Of a stretch of DNA of 64,000 bases, positions 10,658 to 20,208 are shown one piece after another. Positions within the stretch are counted from its first letter, which is position 1. Every line of letters begins with the position of its first letter. The DNA is from Hymenobacter qilianensis (GTDB taxonomy: Bacteria; Bacteroidota; Bacteroidia; Cytophagales; Hymenobacteraceae): contig NZ_CP060784.1 in assembly GCF_014489555.1 (NCBI RefSeq), forward strand, positions 4,552,501 to 4,616,500, read 5' to 3'. Both the position numbers and the translations under genes were made by a program. The notes under the pieces were generated by a model. The model was not told the DNA's origin and did not search any database. It was given only the letters and a program-made list of their open reading frames with translations.

Positions 10658-12765
10658 ATGGAAAAAACGCTCACCTTTCAGCACGTCAGTTACTTGTGGG
10701 ACGAGGCCCAGGCGGCGGCACTAGCCGGCGATGAAGTAGCCTTATTTATTTATCGCTCCAACCTGCTGGGAGCGGATTTGCGCCTAACCAACTATGCGGG
10801 CGGCAACACCTCCGTCAAAATCACCGAAACCGACCCCGTAACCGGCGAGCAAGTGCCCGTGATGTGGGTAAAAGGCTCCGGCGGCGACATCGGCACCCTG
10901 ACCAAAGCCGGTTGCGCTAATCTCTACGTAGAGAAGCTGCACCAGCTCAAAAACCGCTACCGCGGCCTCGAGCACGAAGACGAGATGGTAGAGCTGTTCA
11001 ACCACTGCCTCTTCGACCCGAAGTGCGCAGCCCCTTCTATTGATACGCCCTTGCATGGCCTGCTGCCCTTCAAGCACATCGACCACTTGCACCCCGATGC
11101 CCTGATTGCTATTGCCGCCAGCCAGGACGGCGAGCAGATTATGCGCGACATCTGGGGTGACAGCATGGCGTGGCTGCCCTGGCAGCGCCCCGGCTTCGAC
11201 CTGGGTTTGCAACTCGAAAAGGTAGTGCAAGAAAATCCGGGCCTGCGCGGTGTCATTCTCGGCGGCCATGGCCTGTTTACCTGGGGCGACACCTCGTACG
11301 AGTCGTATATGAATACGCTGGAGGTAATTGAGCAGGCGGCTGCTTATCTGGCTAGCAACTATGGCAAGAACAAGCCCGTGTTTGGGGGCGTAAAGCTATC
11401 CAACGGCCCCGATGCCGCCACGCGTAAGCAGCAGGCGGCAGCCATCATGCCTACGCTTCGCGGTCTGGCTTCGGGCCACCGCCGCATGCTGGGTCACTTC
11501 ACCGACGATGCCCGCGTGCTGGAGTTCGTGAACTCGCATGATCTGGCTCGCTTGGCTCAAAAAGGCACCTCCTGCCCCGACCACTTCCTGCGTACTAAAA
11601 TTCGCCCCTTGGTGCTCGACCCGGCGGTGATGAGCCAGCCATTGGCCGAGGTGAAAACCTATTTGCAGGAGCAGTTTGAAGCGTATCGCCAGGATTATGC
11701 GGCGTATTACGAGCGCAGCAAGCACGCTAACAGCCCCGGCATGCGCGATGCCAATCCGGTGATTATTCTGTGGCCCGGCGTGGGCATGTTTGCCTTTGCC
11801 AAAGACAAGCAGACCGCCCGCGTAGCCGCTGAGTTTTATACCAACGCCATCAACGTGATGAAGGGCGCCGAGGCGGTAAGCACCTACGTAGGCCTACCGG
11901 AACAGGAAGCATTTGACATTGAATACTGGCTCTTGGAAGAAGCCAAGCTCCAGCGCATGGCGCCTCCCAAGTCGCTTTCGGGCAAGGTAGCCTTCGTCAC
12001 GGGTGGTACGGGCGGTATCGGCAAAGCAATCTGTGAGGCCCTGCTGCAACAGGGTGCTTGCGTAGTCGCTGCCGACCGTGCCGACCTGGACGAAACGCAA
12101 ACCGATTTGCGCAAGCAATTTGGCAAGGACAGCTCGCTGGCCGTGGGCATCGAAGTCACCAGCGCCGAAGGCATTGCGGAAGCGCTGCGCCAAAGCGTAC
12201 TGCAGTTCGGTGGCGTCGATATCATCGTCAACTGCGCCGGCCTGAGCATCTCCAAACCATTGGCCGAAACCACCCAGGCCGACTGGGATATTCTCAACGA
12301 CGTGCTCGTAAAAGGGCAGTTCCTGGTAAGCCAGGCCGCCGTGGAGATTTTGCGTCAGCAGGCGCTGGGGGCGATATTGTGAACATCGCCAGCAAAAACG
12401 GCCTTGTGGCCGGCCCGAATAACGTGGCTTACGGCACGGCCAAAGCGGCCCAGCTGCACATGTCGCGCCTGCTGGCCGCCGAGCTCGGCCCCGACAAGAT
12501 TCGCGTGAACACCGTGAACCCGGACGCTGTATTGCGCGGCTCCAAAATATGGGAAGGCGCCTGGGCACAAGGTCGGGCCAAAGCCTACGGTATTTCGGTG
12601 GAAGAGCTGCCCCAGCACTACGCCAAGCGCACCTTGCTGGGCGAGGAGCTGCTGGCCGAAGACATTGCCAAAGCCGTGCGCGTGTTCGTGGATGGCTCTC
12701 TGAGCAAATCCACAGGCAACGTGCTCAACGTGGATGGCGGCGTAGCAATGGCATTCGTGCGCTAA
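10658..12765 (+). CDS. rhaEW: Bifunctional L-rhamnulose-1-phosphate aldolase/L-lactaldehyde dehydrogenase, one frame break
   Basis: One base restored at G 12367-12371 joins two frames (ALGGDIVNIASKN) into about 702 residues, the usual length of this fusion. The N-terminal class II aldolase domain (about 20-420) has YAGGNTSVKI, KGSGGDIGTL, a metal-binding HIDHLHPDA and GHGLFTWG. The C-terminal short-chain dehydrogenase domain (from about 443) has the cofactor motif TGGTGGIG, NCAG and the catalytic YGTAK. It splits rhamnulose-1-phosphate into DHAP and L-lactaldehyde and oxidises the latter to L-lactate, which LutABC can use. Start chosen at MEKTLTFQHVSYLW, since the 29-residue upstream extension overlaps the promoter. 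Confidence 0.93.
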
Positions 12766-12786
12766 GCAAAAACCTGATTGAAAACG

Positions 12787-12820
12787 GAACGGGCCGGCTA
12801 CATAGCCGGCCCGTTTTTTT
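12787..12820 (+). terminator. Intrinsic terminator after rhaEW
   Basis: AACGGGCCGGCTA and TAGCCGGCCCG form a GC-rich stem with a 2-base loop region, followed by seven T. Confidence 0.93.
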
Positions 12821-12857
12821 GTGCGCTTCTCAAACTTCGTGGCGGGGCCGCACCTTT

Positions 12858-12869
12858 GGGAACGTTCCC
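12858..12869. promoter_or_regulatory. LacI-type palindromic operator candidate
   Basis: GGGAACGTTCCC is a perfect 12-bp palindrome with the central CG typical of LacI-family operators. It lies in the 307-bp gap before the GntR-type gene. A LacI-family gene begins at 63314, but any link is speculation. The rest of the gap shows a lone AAAAAAAGCCCCC tract near 12958 and no gene. Confidence 0.45.
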
Positions 12870-13052
12870 GGCAACGATGACGCAATGAAATTGGCCTTTT
12901 TACTTCCAACTGTATTTTTAAGTCCTTAATTTATGCTCTAACAAGTAGAAGTCTGCCCAAAAAAAGCCCCCGAAGCGGAAGAGAACTTCGTTGCTTCGGT
13001 GCCGGTGTTCTTAGCTCTAGTTTTCCCACCCAACTACTCGCTATGGCCGTTG

Positions 13053-13060
13053 TACTTTCG
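13053..13060 (+). promoter_or_regulatory. Bacteroidota -7 box of the GntR-type gene
   Basis: TACTTTCG matches the TAnnTTTG consensus at seven of eight positions and lies 12 bp before the ATG at 13073. It therefore favours that start over the ATG at 13043. Confidence 0.55.
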
Positions 13061-13072
13061 CCTAATCAGAGC

Positions 13073-14086
13073 ATGTATAAGTTGCAGTTCAAACCTTTCG
13101 ACAAAACCCCCAAGTACAAGCAGATTGTGCAGTCGGTGATTACCGATATTGAGCGGGGCACGTTGAAAAAAGGCGACCAACTGCCCTCCATCAGTGAGCT
13201 CAGCGCCGAATACTACCTGGCCCGCGACACTGTCGAAAAAGCGTATCGAGAGCTGCGGGAGCGGGGTTTTTGCACCTCTGTGCAAGGCAAAGGCTACTAC
13301 GTGCAGGCCACCGACGCCACCAAAATCAAGATTTTGCTGGTTTTCAATAAGCTCAGCTCTTATAAAAAGATCATTTATTACGCTTTCCTGCAAGCCCTCG
13401 GCGACCGGGCCACTGTTGACCTGCAAATTCATCACTACAGCGCCCATCTTTTTCAGGAAATTATCGAGAAGAATCTGGGCAAGTACAACTACTACGTGGT
13501 GATGCCGCACTTTGCGCTGGACTTGGATAAAGCCGACTACAAAAGCGTTCTTAACTCCATTCCCGCAAACGAATTAGTTCTGCTCGATAAAGACCTGCCC
13601 GACATGAAGCGCGACGTGCTGACCGTGTATCAGGACTTCGACAAGGACATTTTTACGGCTCTGGAAGGCGTGCAGGATTTGCTGGAAAAATACGAGCGTA
13701 TGGTGCTCGTGCTGCCCAGCGTAGGCAACAACTATCCGGTCGAAATTGCCTGGGGTTTTCGCACTTTCTGCATCAATTACAACAAGGGTTTTTCAGTTAA
13801 GGAAAACGCCATAAACGAAGTGCTGGAAGCCGGCACTGCCTACGTAGTTGTAGAAACCACCGACCTGGCTGAGCTGATGAAAAAAGTGCGCCAAACGCCT
13901 TACTTATTGGGGCGTGAAATCGGCATTTTATCCTTCAATGCCAGCACGCTGAAAGAGCTGCTGGGCATCACCGTTATCACCACCGATTTTGAGGCGATGG
14001 GCCGCACGGCGGCGGAGCTTTTACTGGAGAAGCAGCGCGTAAAAGTGAAGAATCCGTTTTACACGATTCGGCGCGGGTCGCTGTAG
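13073..14086 (+). CDS. GntR-family transcriptional regulator with LacI-like sensor domain
   Basis: A 337-residue protein from the preferred start MYKLQFKPFDKTPKYKQIVQ; an in-frame ATG at 13043 would add ten residues. The winged-helix GntR DNA-binding domain covers about residues 10-80: GDQLPSISELSAEYYLARDT, VEKAYRELRERGF and QGKGYYV. The rest resembles a periplasmic-binding/LacI sugar-sensing fold (KIKILLVFNKLSSYKK onward). It is the only regulator inside the rhamnose cluster, so it is the likely local controller, possibly through the shared CAGGAG element. That link is inference: the element is a direct repeat with fixed orientation, which fits an AraC-type activator equally well. The frame is intact. 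Confidence 0.85.
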   Translation: MYKLQFKPFDKTPKYKQIVQSVITDIERGTLKKGDQLPSISELSAEYYLARDTVEKAYRELRERGFCTSVQGKGYYVQATDATKIKILLVFNKLSSYKKIIYYAFLQALGDRATVDLQIHHYSAHLFQEIIEKNLGKYNYYVVMPHFALDLDKADYKSVLNSIPANELVLLDKDLPDMKRDVLTVYQDFDKDIFTALEGVQDLLEKYERMVLVLPSVGNNYPVEIAWGFRTFCINYNKGFSVKENAINEVLEAGTAYVVVETTDLAELMKKVRQTPYLLGREIGILSFNASTLKELLGITVITTDFEAMGRTAAELLLEKQRVKVKNPFYTIRRGSL

Positions 14087-14134
14087 TGGCGGCAGCCTCA
14101 GAAACAACCTTCTCTGATTATCTGGGGGCTTTTT

Positions 14135-14219
14135 TGTAGAGACACATACTTGTGTCTCATCGTTGTTTGTTGAGCGAAATACGTCGTTCAATCATAAGAC
14201 ACAAGTATGTGTCTCTACA
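14135..14219. repeat. Family B dispersed palindrome
   Basis: TGTAGAGACACATACTTGTG and its exact complement form the outer arms, with TCATCGTTGTT and CGTCGTTCAA in the centre. It follows the GntR gene and a GGGGGCTTTTTT tract. Confidence 0.88.
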
Positions 14220-14246
14220 CCGTAATGGCACCATGAAATAACAGGC

Positions 14247-14284
14247 GAGGAGAGGCAGAAAATTGTCTCTCCTCTTCTTTTTTC
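14247..14284 (+). terminator. Intrinsic terminator upstream of rhaI
   Basis: GAGGAGAGGCAG...CTCTCCTC forms an 8-bp stem followed by TTCTTTTTT. It would isolate rhaI from the GntR gene. Confidence 0.75.
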
Positions 14285-14343
14285 ACCTATCTGATCAGTT
14301 GATATTCGGCAGCTGATTTTTATCCAGGAAAAAAGCCCCCACA

Positions 14344-14388
14344 CAGGAGAGTTCAGAAGAGTTTGGGCGCGGGTTGGTGCTAGGTTGC
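14344..14388 (+). promoter_or_regulatory. CAGGAG-type promoter of rhaI-rhaB
   Basis: CAGGAGAGTTCAGAAGAGTT (14344-14363) is a direct repeat with 10-bp period and one mismatch in the second CAGGAG. TAGGTTGC (14381-14388) lies at the same 25-bp offset as in the other copies. Confidence 0.7.
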
Positions 14389-14483
14389 TTATCCTAATGA
14401 AGCTGTGTGTATCGTCTGCCTGGCCGACTTGCTAAAACGAAGCTGCCGGGCTCCATCTTCTCACCCTCGACCCCTACTCTACT

Positions 14484-15763
14484 ATGCTTTCCGACCAACA
14501 AATTCAGGACCTCAACCAACCGTTGTTGAGCGAGCACCAGCTGCGCTTCAGCTATCTGACCGATATGCTGGCCCGCCGCAGCCTCGACGCCCAGGATGTT
14601 ATCCGGCAGCTCATTGATTTTCAGGTAGCTATTCCGAGCTGGGCCCTGGGTACGGGGGGCACGCGCTTTGGGCGCTACCCATCGGGGGCGAGCCGCGCAG
14701 CCTTGAGGAGAAGATTGGCGATGTGACCTTGCTTAATCGTCTTAATCGCTCCTCCAACTCCATTTCCCTGCATATTCCGTGGGATATTCCGAAGGATATT
14801 CCAGCGCTTCAGCAGCAGCTGCAAGCGGAAGGACTGACGATTGATTCGATGAACTCGAATACGTTTCAGGATCAGAAAGATCAGGCGTATTCCTACAAGT
14901 TTGGCTCGCTCAGCCACACCGAAAAAGCGGTGCGTCAGCAGGCCATTCAGCACAACATTGAGTGCGTGGAATACGGCAAGCAACTGGGGGCCAAAATTCA
15001 TACGGTGTGGCTCGCCGACGGCTCCAACTTCCCCGGTCAGCAGCACCTGCGCCGCGCCTACCAGCGCACGGCCGAAGCCTTGGCCAGCATCTACGAGGCC
15101 ATGCCTTCCGACATGACCATGCTGATTGAATACAAGCCCTACGAGCCGCACTTCTACTCCATGGTTATTCCGGATTGGGGTACGTCGTACTCGCTGTGCC
15201 AATACCTGGGTGAGAATGCGCAGGTGCTGGTCGATTTAGGTCACCATTTGCCTAACACCAACATCGAGCAAATCGTGGGTCGCCTGTTGCATTTTGGGCG
15301 GCTGGGGGGCTTTCACTTCAACGGCTCCATGTACGGCGACGACGACTTGACCACGGGCAGCATCAAGCCCTATCAGCTCTTCCTGATTTTCAATGAGCTG
15401 GTCGATGGCGCTCAGGATTCCGCCGTTACCAACGCGGCCGTGGCTTACATGATCGATGCCAGCCACAACACCAAGGACCCGCTGGAAGACCTGCTCCAAT
15501 CGGTAGAAAGCATCCTCGGCGCCTACGCCAAAGCCCTGCTCGTCGACCGCGCCGCTTTGCAGGAAGCCCAGGAAAATAACGACGTGGTTCGGGCCGAAGA
15601 GATTCTGCGCGACGCCTTCCTCACCGATGTACGTCCGCTGGTGGCCGAAGCCTACCGCCAAAGTGGCGGAGCGCTCAACCCCATTGCGGCCTATCGCGCC
15701 GGCCAGATTCGGGAGCAGCTTATTCAGCAACGCGGCAAACTCAGTCTGTCTACTGGCTTATGA
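14484..15763 (+). CDS. rhaI: L-rhamnose isomerase (TIM-barrel type), one frame break
   Basis: One base restored at G 14684-14688 joins two frames (SGGEPRSLEEKIGDVTLLNR), giving about 426 residues, near the length of the RhaI type. A nearby six-G run (14654-14659) is intact and in frame. TIM-barrel isomerase segments are KIHTVWLADGSNFPGQ, EYKPYEPHFYS with a metal-ligand Glu, VDLGHHLPNTN with Asp and His ligands, and FHFNGSMYGDDDL. It converts L-rhamnose to L-rhamnulose in the cytoplasm. Its TGA overlaps the ATG of rhaB, so the two are translationally coupled. Confidence 0.93.
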
Positions 15764-17088
15764 AAAAGTCTATCTACGCTGTGTTCGATGTTGGCAAGAC
15801 CAACAAAAAAGTACTGCTCTTCGACGAGGATCGACAGATCATCGACGAGCACCAGCAAGTGTGTCTGGAAACCGTGGATGAGGAAGGTTTTCCGTGTGAA
15901 ACTCTCTCACGGCTTTCGCAGTGGGTGCAGGACCGCTGGCACACTTTACGGCACAATCCGCACTATAGTCTGAAGGGAGTGAATTTCACTTCCTACGGTG
16001 CCAGCTTTGTGCATTTGGGGGCCAATGGGCAGCCCATTTTGCCTCTCTACAACTATCTGAAGCCCATGCCGCCGGCCGTGAGCGCGCAGTTTTACGCTGA
16101 GCTGGACGAAGATCCCGTTGACTTTGCCACGGCTACCTGCTCGCCGCAGATGGGCATGCTCAACTCCGGTATGCAGCTGTACTGGCTTAAGCAAACCAAA
16201 CCGGAGCAATACGCCCGCATTCGCACGTCGCTGCATTTGCCGCAGTACTTGTCGTACCTGATTACGGGTGAGGCATTTAGCGACTACACATCCGTAGGCT
16301 GTCATACGGGTCTGTGGGATTTCAAGCGTAATCAATACCACGACTGGGTGTACCGCGAGGGCATCGACGACAAATTAGCCCCCCTGACCAAAGACTCAAT
16401 TGCGTCCGTGGTTGATGGCATTCTGGTCGGCGTTGGCTTGCATGATAGCTCGGCGGCGCTGTTGCCGTATATGCAGCAGGACGAGAAGCCTTTCCTGCTG
16501 ATTTCGACCGGCACGTGGGCCGTGACGCTGAGCCCCTTCAACCGGGAGCCGCTCAGCCCGGAGCTTCTGCGCCGCGACTGCCTGAGCTTTCTCTCGCCCA
16601 AAGGCGAAATGACCAAAGCATCGCGGGTATTTTTCGGCCGTGAGCACGACTTCCAGGTGCAGCGCATTGCCCACCACTTCCACGTAAAGCCCGATTTTTA
16701 CCACTCTCTCATGCTGGCCCGCCCCTACGATGAGGCCTCGCATGACTTTCAGCCCTGGTGCATGAGGGGCACGGGGCCCTTCCCAGAGCGGCAGGCCGGT
16801 GAGTGGGATCTATCCGGCTTCAATACGGCGGGAGATGCGTACCATCACCTCATGCACGGCCTCATGGACATCCTCACCGAATCCATTAACCTGATCCGGC
16901 GCGATGAGAAGCTGATCTACGTAGATGGCGGCTTCGCCCGTAACCCGTTGTTCATGCAGATTCTCAGTTGGAATTTCCCCGACGCGAAAATCAAGACTCT
17001 AGAGGTTCCTCAAGCTACCGCCCTTGGTGCCTTGATTCACTTAGAACAAGGGGAAGCTTGGAAGAAAACGCAGTTGTTGTTTTCGTAA
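15760..17088 (+). CDS. rhaB: L-rhamnulokinase (FGGY family)
   Basis: A 442-residue sugar kinase. The N-terminal phosphate-binding segment is VFDVGKTNKKVLLFDE, the central one is LISTGTWAVTLSPFN, and the C-terminal one is IYVDGGFARNPLFMQIL. This is the FGGY arrangement. It phosphorylates L-rhamnulose at C1 to give the RhaEW substrate. Substrate is assigned from the context (ATGA overlap with rhaI, rhaEW nearby). The frame is intact. Confidence 0.92.
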   Translation: MKKSIYAVFDVGKTNKKVLLFDEDRQIIDEHQQVCLETVDEEGFPCETLSRLSQWVQDRWHTLRHNPHYSLKGVNFTSYGASFVHLGANGQPILPLYNYLKPMPPAVSAQFYAELDEDPVDFATATCSPQMGMLNSGMQLYWLKQTKPEQYARIRTSLHLPQYLSYLITGEAFSDYTSVGCHTGLWDFKRNQYHDWVYREGIDDKLAPLTKDSIASVVDGILVGVGLHDSSAALLPYMQQDEKPFLLISTGTWAVTLSPFNREPLSPELLRRDCLSFLSPKGEMTKASRVFFGREHDFQVQRIAHHFHVKPDFYHSLMLARPYDEASHDFQPWCMRGTGPFPERQAGEWDLSGFNTAGDAYHHLMHGLMDILTESINLIRRDEKLIYVDGGFARNPLFMQILSWNFPDAKIKTLEVPQATALGALIHLEQGEAWKKTQLLFS

Positions 17089-17163
17089 GATTTTAGAGTT
17101 CCAAGCCTCGCTCGAATTTCACAGCAAATGGCCTGAGGTGCTTTTTTGGTTTTTTAAAAGGCC

Positions 17164-17255
17164 GTCATGCAGAGCAGAGCGAAGCATCTCGCGTGTTTAG
17201 TAAGATTACTAACCTCTCATCAGCACGCGAGATGCTTCGCTCTGCTCTGCATGAC
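17164..17255. repeat. Family A dispersed palindrome
   Basis: GTCATGCAGAGCAGAGCGAA pairs perfectly with its complement at the far end. The AGCAGAGC segment is matched in both arms but differs from other copies. It separates rhaB from lutA. Confidence 0.92.
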
Positions 17256-17324
17256 AGACGCGAGTCGTTTAACGATCATAAACAGAACTGGAAAACAGCT
17301 CTGGTCCAAGCTTTATAAACTTTA

Positions 17325-18065
17325 ATGAAAGTCGCTTTATTTATTCCCTGCTACGTTGATCAGTTTTACCCGCAGGTAGGTATTGCTACCTATCAGTTGC
17401 TGGAAAAGCTGGGCATACAGGCCGAATTTCCGCAGAAGCAAACCTGCTGCGGGCAGCCGATGGCCAATAGCGGCTGCGAGCAGGACGCCATTCCTGTGTA
17501 TCACCATTTTGTTGATACGTTTCAGGGATACGACTATGTGGTAGCGCCGGCGGGCAGCTGCGTGTATCACGTGCGCAAGCATTTCAATATCATTGAGCAG
17601 ACTCCGGCCGTGCAGCACGTGCGCGAAACGACTTACGATCTGATTGACTTTATCACCACTATTCTGGGCGTTACGAAAATACCGGGTGAGTTTCGGCACA
17701 AAGTGGGCCTGCATCTGAGCTGCCACGGACAGCGCGGCTTACATCAGGCCAACGAGTCGGAAATGACGCCCGTGCGGGATGGGCATTTGCGGCGGCTGTT
17801 GAAATCGTTAGAGGGCATTGAGCTAACGGAGCTTGACCGTAATGACGAGTGCTGTGGCTTTGGGGGGACATTTTGCGTGTCGGAGGCGGCTATTTCGGCG
17901 CGCATGGGTCAGGACAGAGTGCAGGACCATCTGCGCAACGGCACGCGGGTACTGACGGGCGGCGACATGTCGTGCCTGATGCACCTAGAGGGCATTGTAC
18001 GGCGCCAAAAACTACCCATGCGGGTGATGCACGCCGCCGAAATATTGAACGGCACCATCTTATGA
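17325..18065 (+). CDS. lutA: L-lactate utilisation protein LutA (CCG-domain Fe-S protein)
   Basis: A 246-residue protein with two cysteine-rich CCG domains: KQTCCGQPMANSGCEQD near residue 39 and RNDECCGFGGTFCVSEAA near residue 175. These bind an iron-sulfur cluster or link to quinone-type carriers. LutABC together oxidise L-lactate to pyruvate. Here the likely lactate source is lactaldehyde from rhamnose. Its TGA overlaps the ATG of lutB. The intact GGGGGG at about 17858 is in frame. Confidence 0.95.
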   Translation: MKVALFIPCYVDQFYPQVGIATYQLLEKLGIQAEFPQKQTCCGQPMANSGCEQDAIPVYHHFVDTFQGYDYVVAPAGSCVYHVRKHFNIIEQTPAVQHVRETTYDLIDFITTILGVTKIPGEFRHKVGLHLSCHGQRGLHQANESEMTPVRDGHLRRLLKSLEGIELTELDRNDECCGFGGTFCVSEAAISARMGQDRVQDHLRNGTRVLTGGDMSCLMHLEGIVRRQKLPMRVMHAAEILNGTIL

Positions 18066-19432
18066 GCCACCCCAAACGAGCTGAGATATTTACCCGCGAT
18101 GCGGAGCGCACCACCTGGCACGACGAAACCCTGTGGTTTGTGCGCCAGAAGCGCGACAAAGCCGTGTATGCGGTGCCCGAATTTCAGGAGCTGCGCGAGC
18201 TGGCTTCCCAGATCAAAACGCACACGCTAAGCCGCCTCGCTGATTACCTGGAACAGTTTGAAGCTCAGGCCAAGGCAAATGGTGTGCACGTGCACTGGGC
18301 CAGCAATGCGGAGGAGCACAACGCCATTGTGCTCGACATTATCCGTCAGCAAAACGCCACTAGCATCGTCAAAAGCAAGTCGATGCTGACGGAGGAGTGC
18401 CACCTGAACCCGTATCTGCTGCGCCACGGGGTGGAAATCGTAGATACGGACCTCGGGGAGCGGATTGTGCAGCTGCGGCAGGAGTCGCCGAGCCACCTGG
18501 TGCTGCCGGCCATTCACTTGAAAAAGGAAGACGTGGGTGCCACGTTTTTTAAGCATCTGGGCACGGCCGAGGGCGAAGTCGATCCGCAGGTTCTCACGGA
18601 AGCTGCGCGTCAGCACTTACGCGCCCGATTCCTGGCCGCGGAAGTGGCTATTTCGGGAGTTAATTTTGCTATTGCCGAAACGGGCAGCGTCGTGGTGTGT
18701 ACCAACGAAGGCAACGCCGACCTGGCCGTAAATCTGGCGCGGGTGCACATTGCCAGCATGGGCATCGAGAAGCTCATTCCGCGCCTCTCCGACCTAAGCG
18801 TATTCACGCGCCTGCTGGCTCGTAGCGCTACCGGGCAGCCTGCCACTACTTACACCTCGCACTTCAGCCGCCCCGCCGCGGGCAAAGAGCTGCACGTAAT
18901 TCTGGTAGATAATGGTCGCACCCAGCAGCTCGGCCGCCCCGATTTTCGGGCCTCGCTGAAGTGCATTCGGTGTGGCGCTTGCATGAACACCTGCCCTGTG
19001 TACCGGCGCAGCGGCGGCCACAGCTACGACTTCACGGTGCCGGGCCCGATTGGGGCAATTCTATCGCCCAACATCGACATGCGCCAGCACGCATCTTTGC
19101 CGTTTGCCTCCACGCTCTGCGGCTCCTGCACCGATGTGTGCCCGGTGAAGATTGATATTCACACCCAGCTCTATAAGTGGCGGCAGGTAATTGCCGCGGC
19201 CGATGAAATTCCGGCCAGCAAGAAGTGGAGCATGCGCCTGCTGAGTCGGGTGCTGGCCCGGCCGGCTATGTACGAGTTGGGGGGCAAATTTGCCCGCACC
19301 AGCCTGCGTTTTGTGCCCCACGCCCTCACCCACGCCCCCGGTTACAACCCGTGGGCCATTGCCCGCGAACTACCCGAGCCGCCGCCCCAAAGCTTCCGCG
19401 AATGGTTCAAGCAAACCAACCCCAAACCATGA
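18062..19432 (+). CDS. lutB: L-lactate utilisation protein LutB (iron-sulfur)
   Basis: A 456-residue protein. An N-terminal LUD-type domain covers roughly the first 300 residues (KSKSMLTEECHLNPYLLRHG). Two 4Fe-4S motifs follow: CIRCGACMNTCPVYRR and CGSCTDVCPVKIDIH, and a C-terminal YkgF-type region ends the protein. It passes electrons within LutABC. The start at 18062 overlaps the lutA stop codon (ATGA), and its own stop overlaps lutC in the same way. The frame is intact, including an in-frame GGGGGG near 19277. Confidence 0.96.
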   Translation: MSHPKRAEIFTRDAERTTWHDETLWFVRQKRDKAVYAVPEFQELRELASQIKTHTLSRLADYLEQFEAQAKANGVHVHWASNAEEHNAIVLDIIRQQNATSIVKSKSMLTEECHLNPYLLRHGVEIVDTDLGERIVQLRQESPSHLVLPAIHLKKEDVGATFFKHLGTAEGEVDPQVLTEAARQHLRARFLAAEVAISGVNFAIAETGSVVVCTNEGNADLAVNLARVHIASMGIEKLIPRLSDLSVFTRLLARSATGQPATTYTSHFSRPAAGKELHVILVDNGRTQQLGRPDFRASLKCIRCGACMNTCPVYRRSGGHSYDFTVPGPIGAILSPNIDMRQHASLPFASTLCGSCTDVCPVKIDIHTQLYKWRQVIAAADEIPASKKWSMRLLSRVLARPAMYELGGKFARTSLRFVPHALTHAPGYNPWAIARELPEPPPQSFREWFKQTNPKP

Positions 19433-20000
19433 CGGCCACTGCCCGCGAGCGAATTCTGGCCGCTACCCGCGCCAATCACTTCGAAGCAAACCCGCTGCCT
19501 ACGGTGCCTCAGTTCACCGGCAACGATTCGGTGGAGCGCTTTACGGAAGTGCTGCAAAGCATTGGGGGCAAATTGTGCGCGTACCAGCATGCCAGCCATT
19601 GGCCGAAGTAGTTCAGGAGCTTTTCCCAGCCGCTGGCTCTGTTGCTTCTCCCCTGCTGCCCGCCACCATCACTATCGATGAGCAAACACCAACCGCTGTG
19701 CTCGATACGGTGGACGTAGCCGTGCTGGGGGGCATTTTTGGCGTAGCCGAAAACGCCTGCATCTGGCTACCCGAAGTAAACATGCTGCACCGGGCTTTAC
19801 CGCTGATTACCCAGCATTTAGTGCTTGTGCTTTCCGAGCAAAATATCGTGGCCAACATGCACGAAGCGTATGCGCGGGTGCAAGATGTAGGCGGCTACGG
19901 CCTGTTCATCGCGGGCCCTTCCAAAACGGCTGACATTGAGCAGTCGTTGGTTATTGGAGCCCACGGCGCGCGCAGCCTCACGGTGCTACTCACGACGTAG
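19429..20000 (+). CDS. lutC: L-lactate utilisation protein LutC (LUD domain), one frame break
   Basis: One base restored at G 19564-19568 gives IGGQIVRVPACQPLAEVVQE and a 190-residue protein, the normal LutC size. The LUD-fold motifs VAVLGGIFGVAENACIW and GYGLFIAGPSKTADIEQSLV are visible. Third gene of the lutABC operon, coupled to lutB by an ATGA overlap. An intact GGGGGG at about 19726 lies in the same gene and is in frame. Confidence 0.92.
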
Positions 20001-20027
20001 TAGTTAGAAAGCATCGGTTCAACCACC

Positions 20028-20118
20028 GTCATGCAGAGTGGAGCGAAGCATCTCGCGTGTTTAGTGGGATTAGTACCCTTGATAAACACGCGAGATGCTT
20101 CGCTCCACTCTGCATGAC
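20028..20118. repeat. Family A dispersed palindrome
   Basis: GTCATGCAGAGTGGAGCGAA and its exact complement flank a GATTAGTACCC centre. The TGGAGC/GCTCCA pair is private to this copy. It lies between the convergent lutC and GH28 genes and may end both transcripts. Confidence 0.92.
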
Positions 20119-20208
20119 CGCCTTTAGTTTGAAAAACTCGTGAAAACAAACGCAAAAGATCCTGGATGCCAGCAGCTGTTGTCCGCGCTCTTTGCGTTTT
20201 CATAGCTT

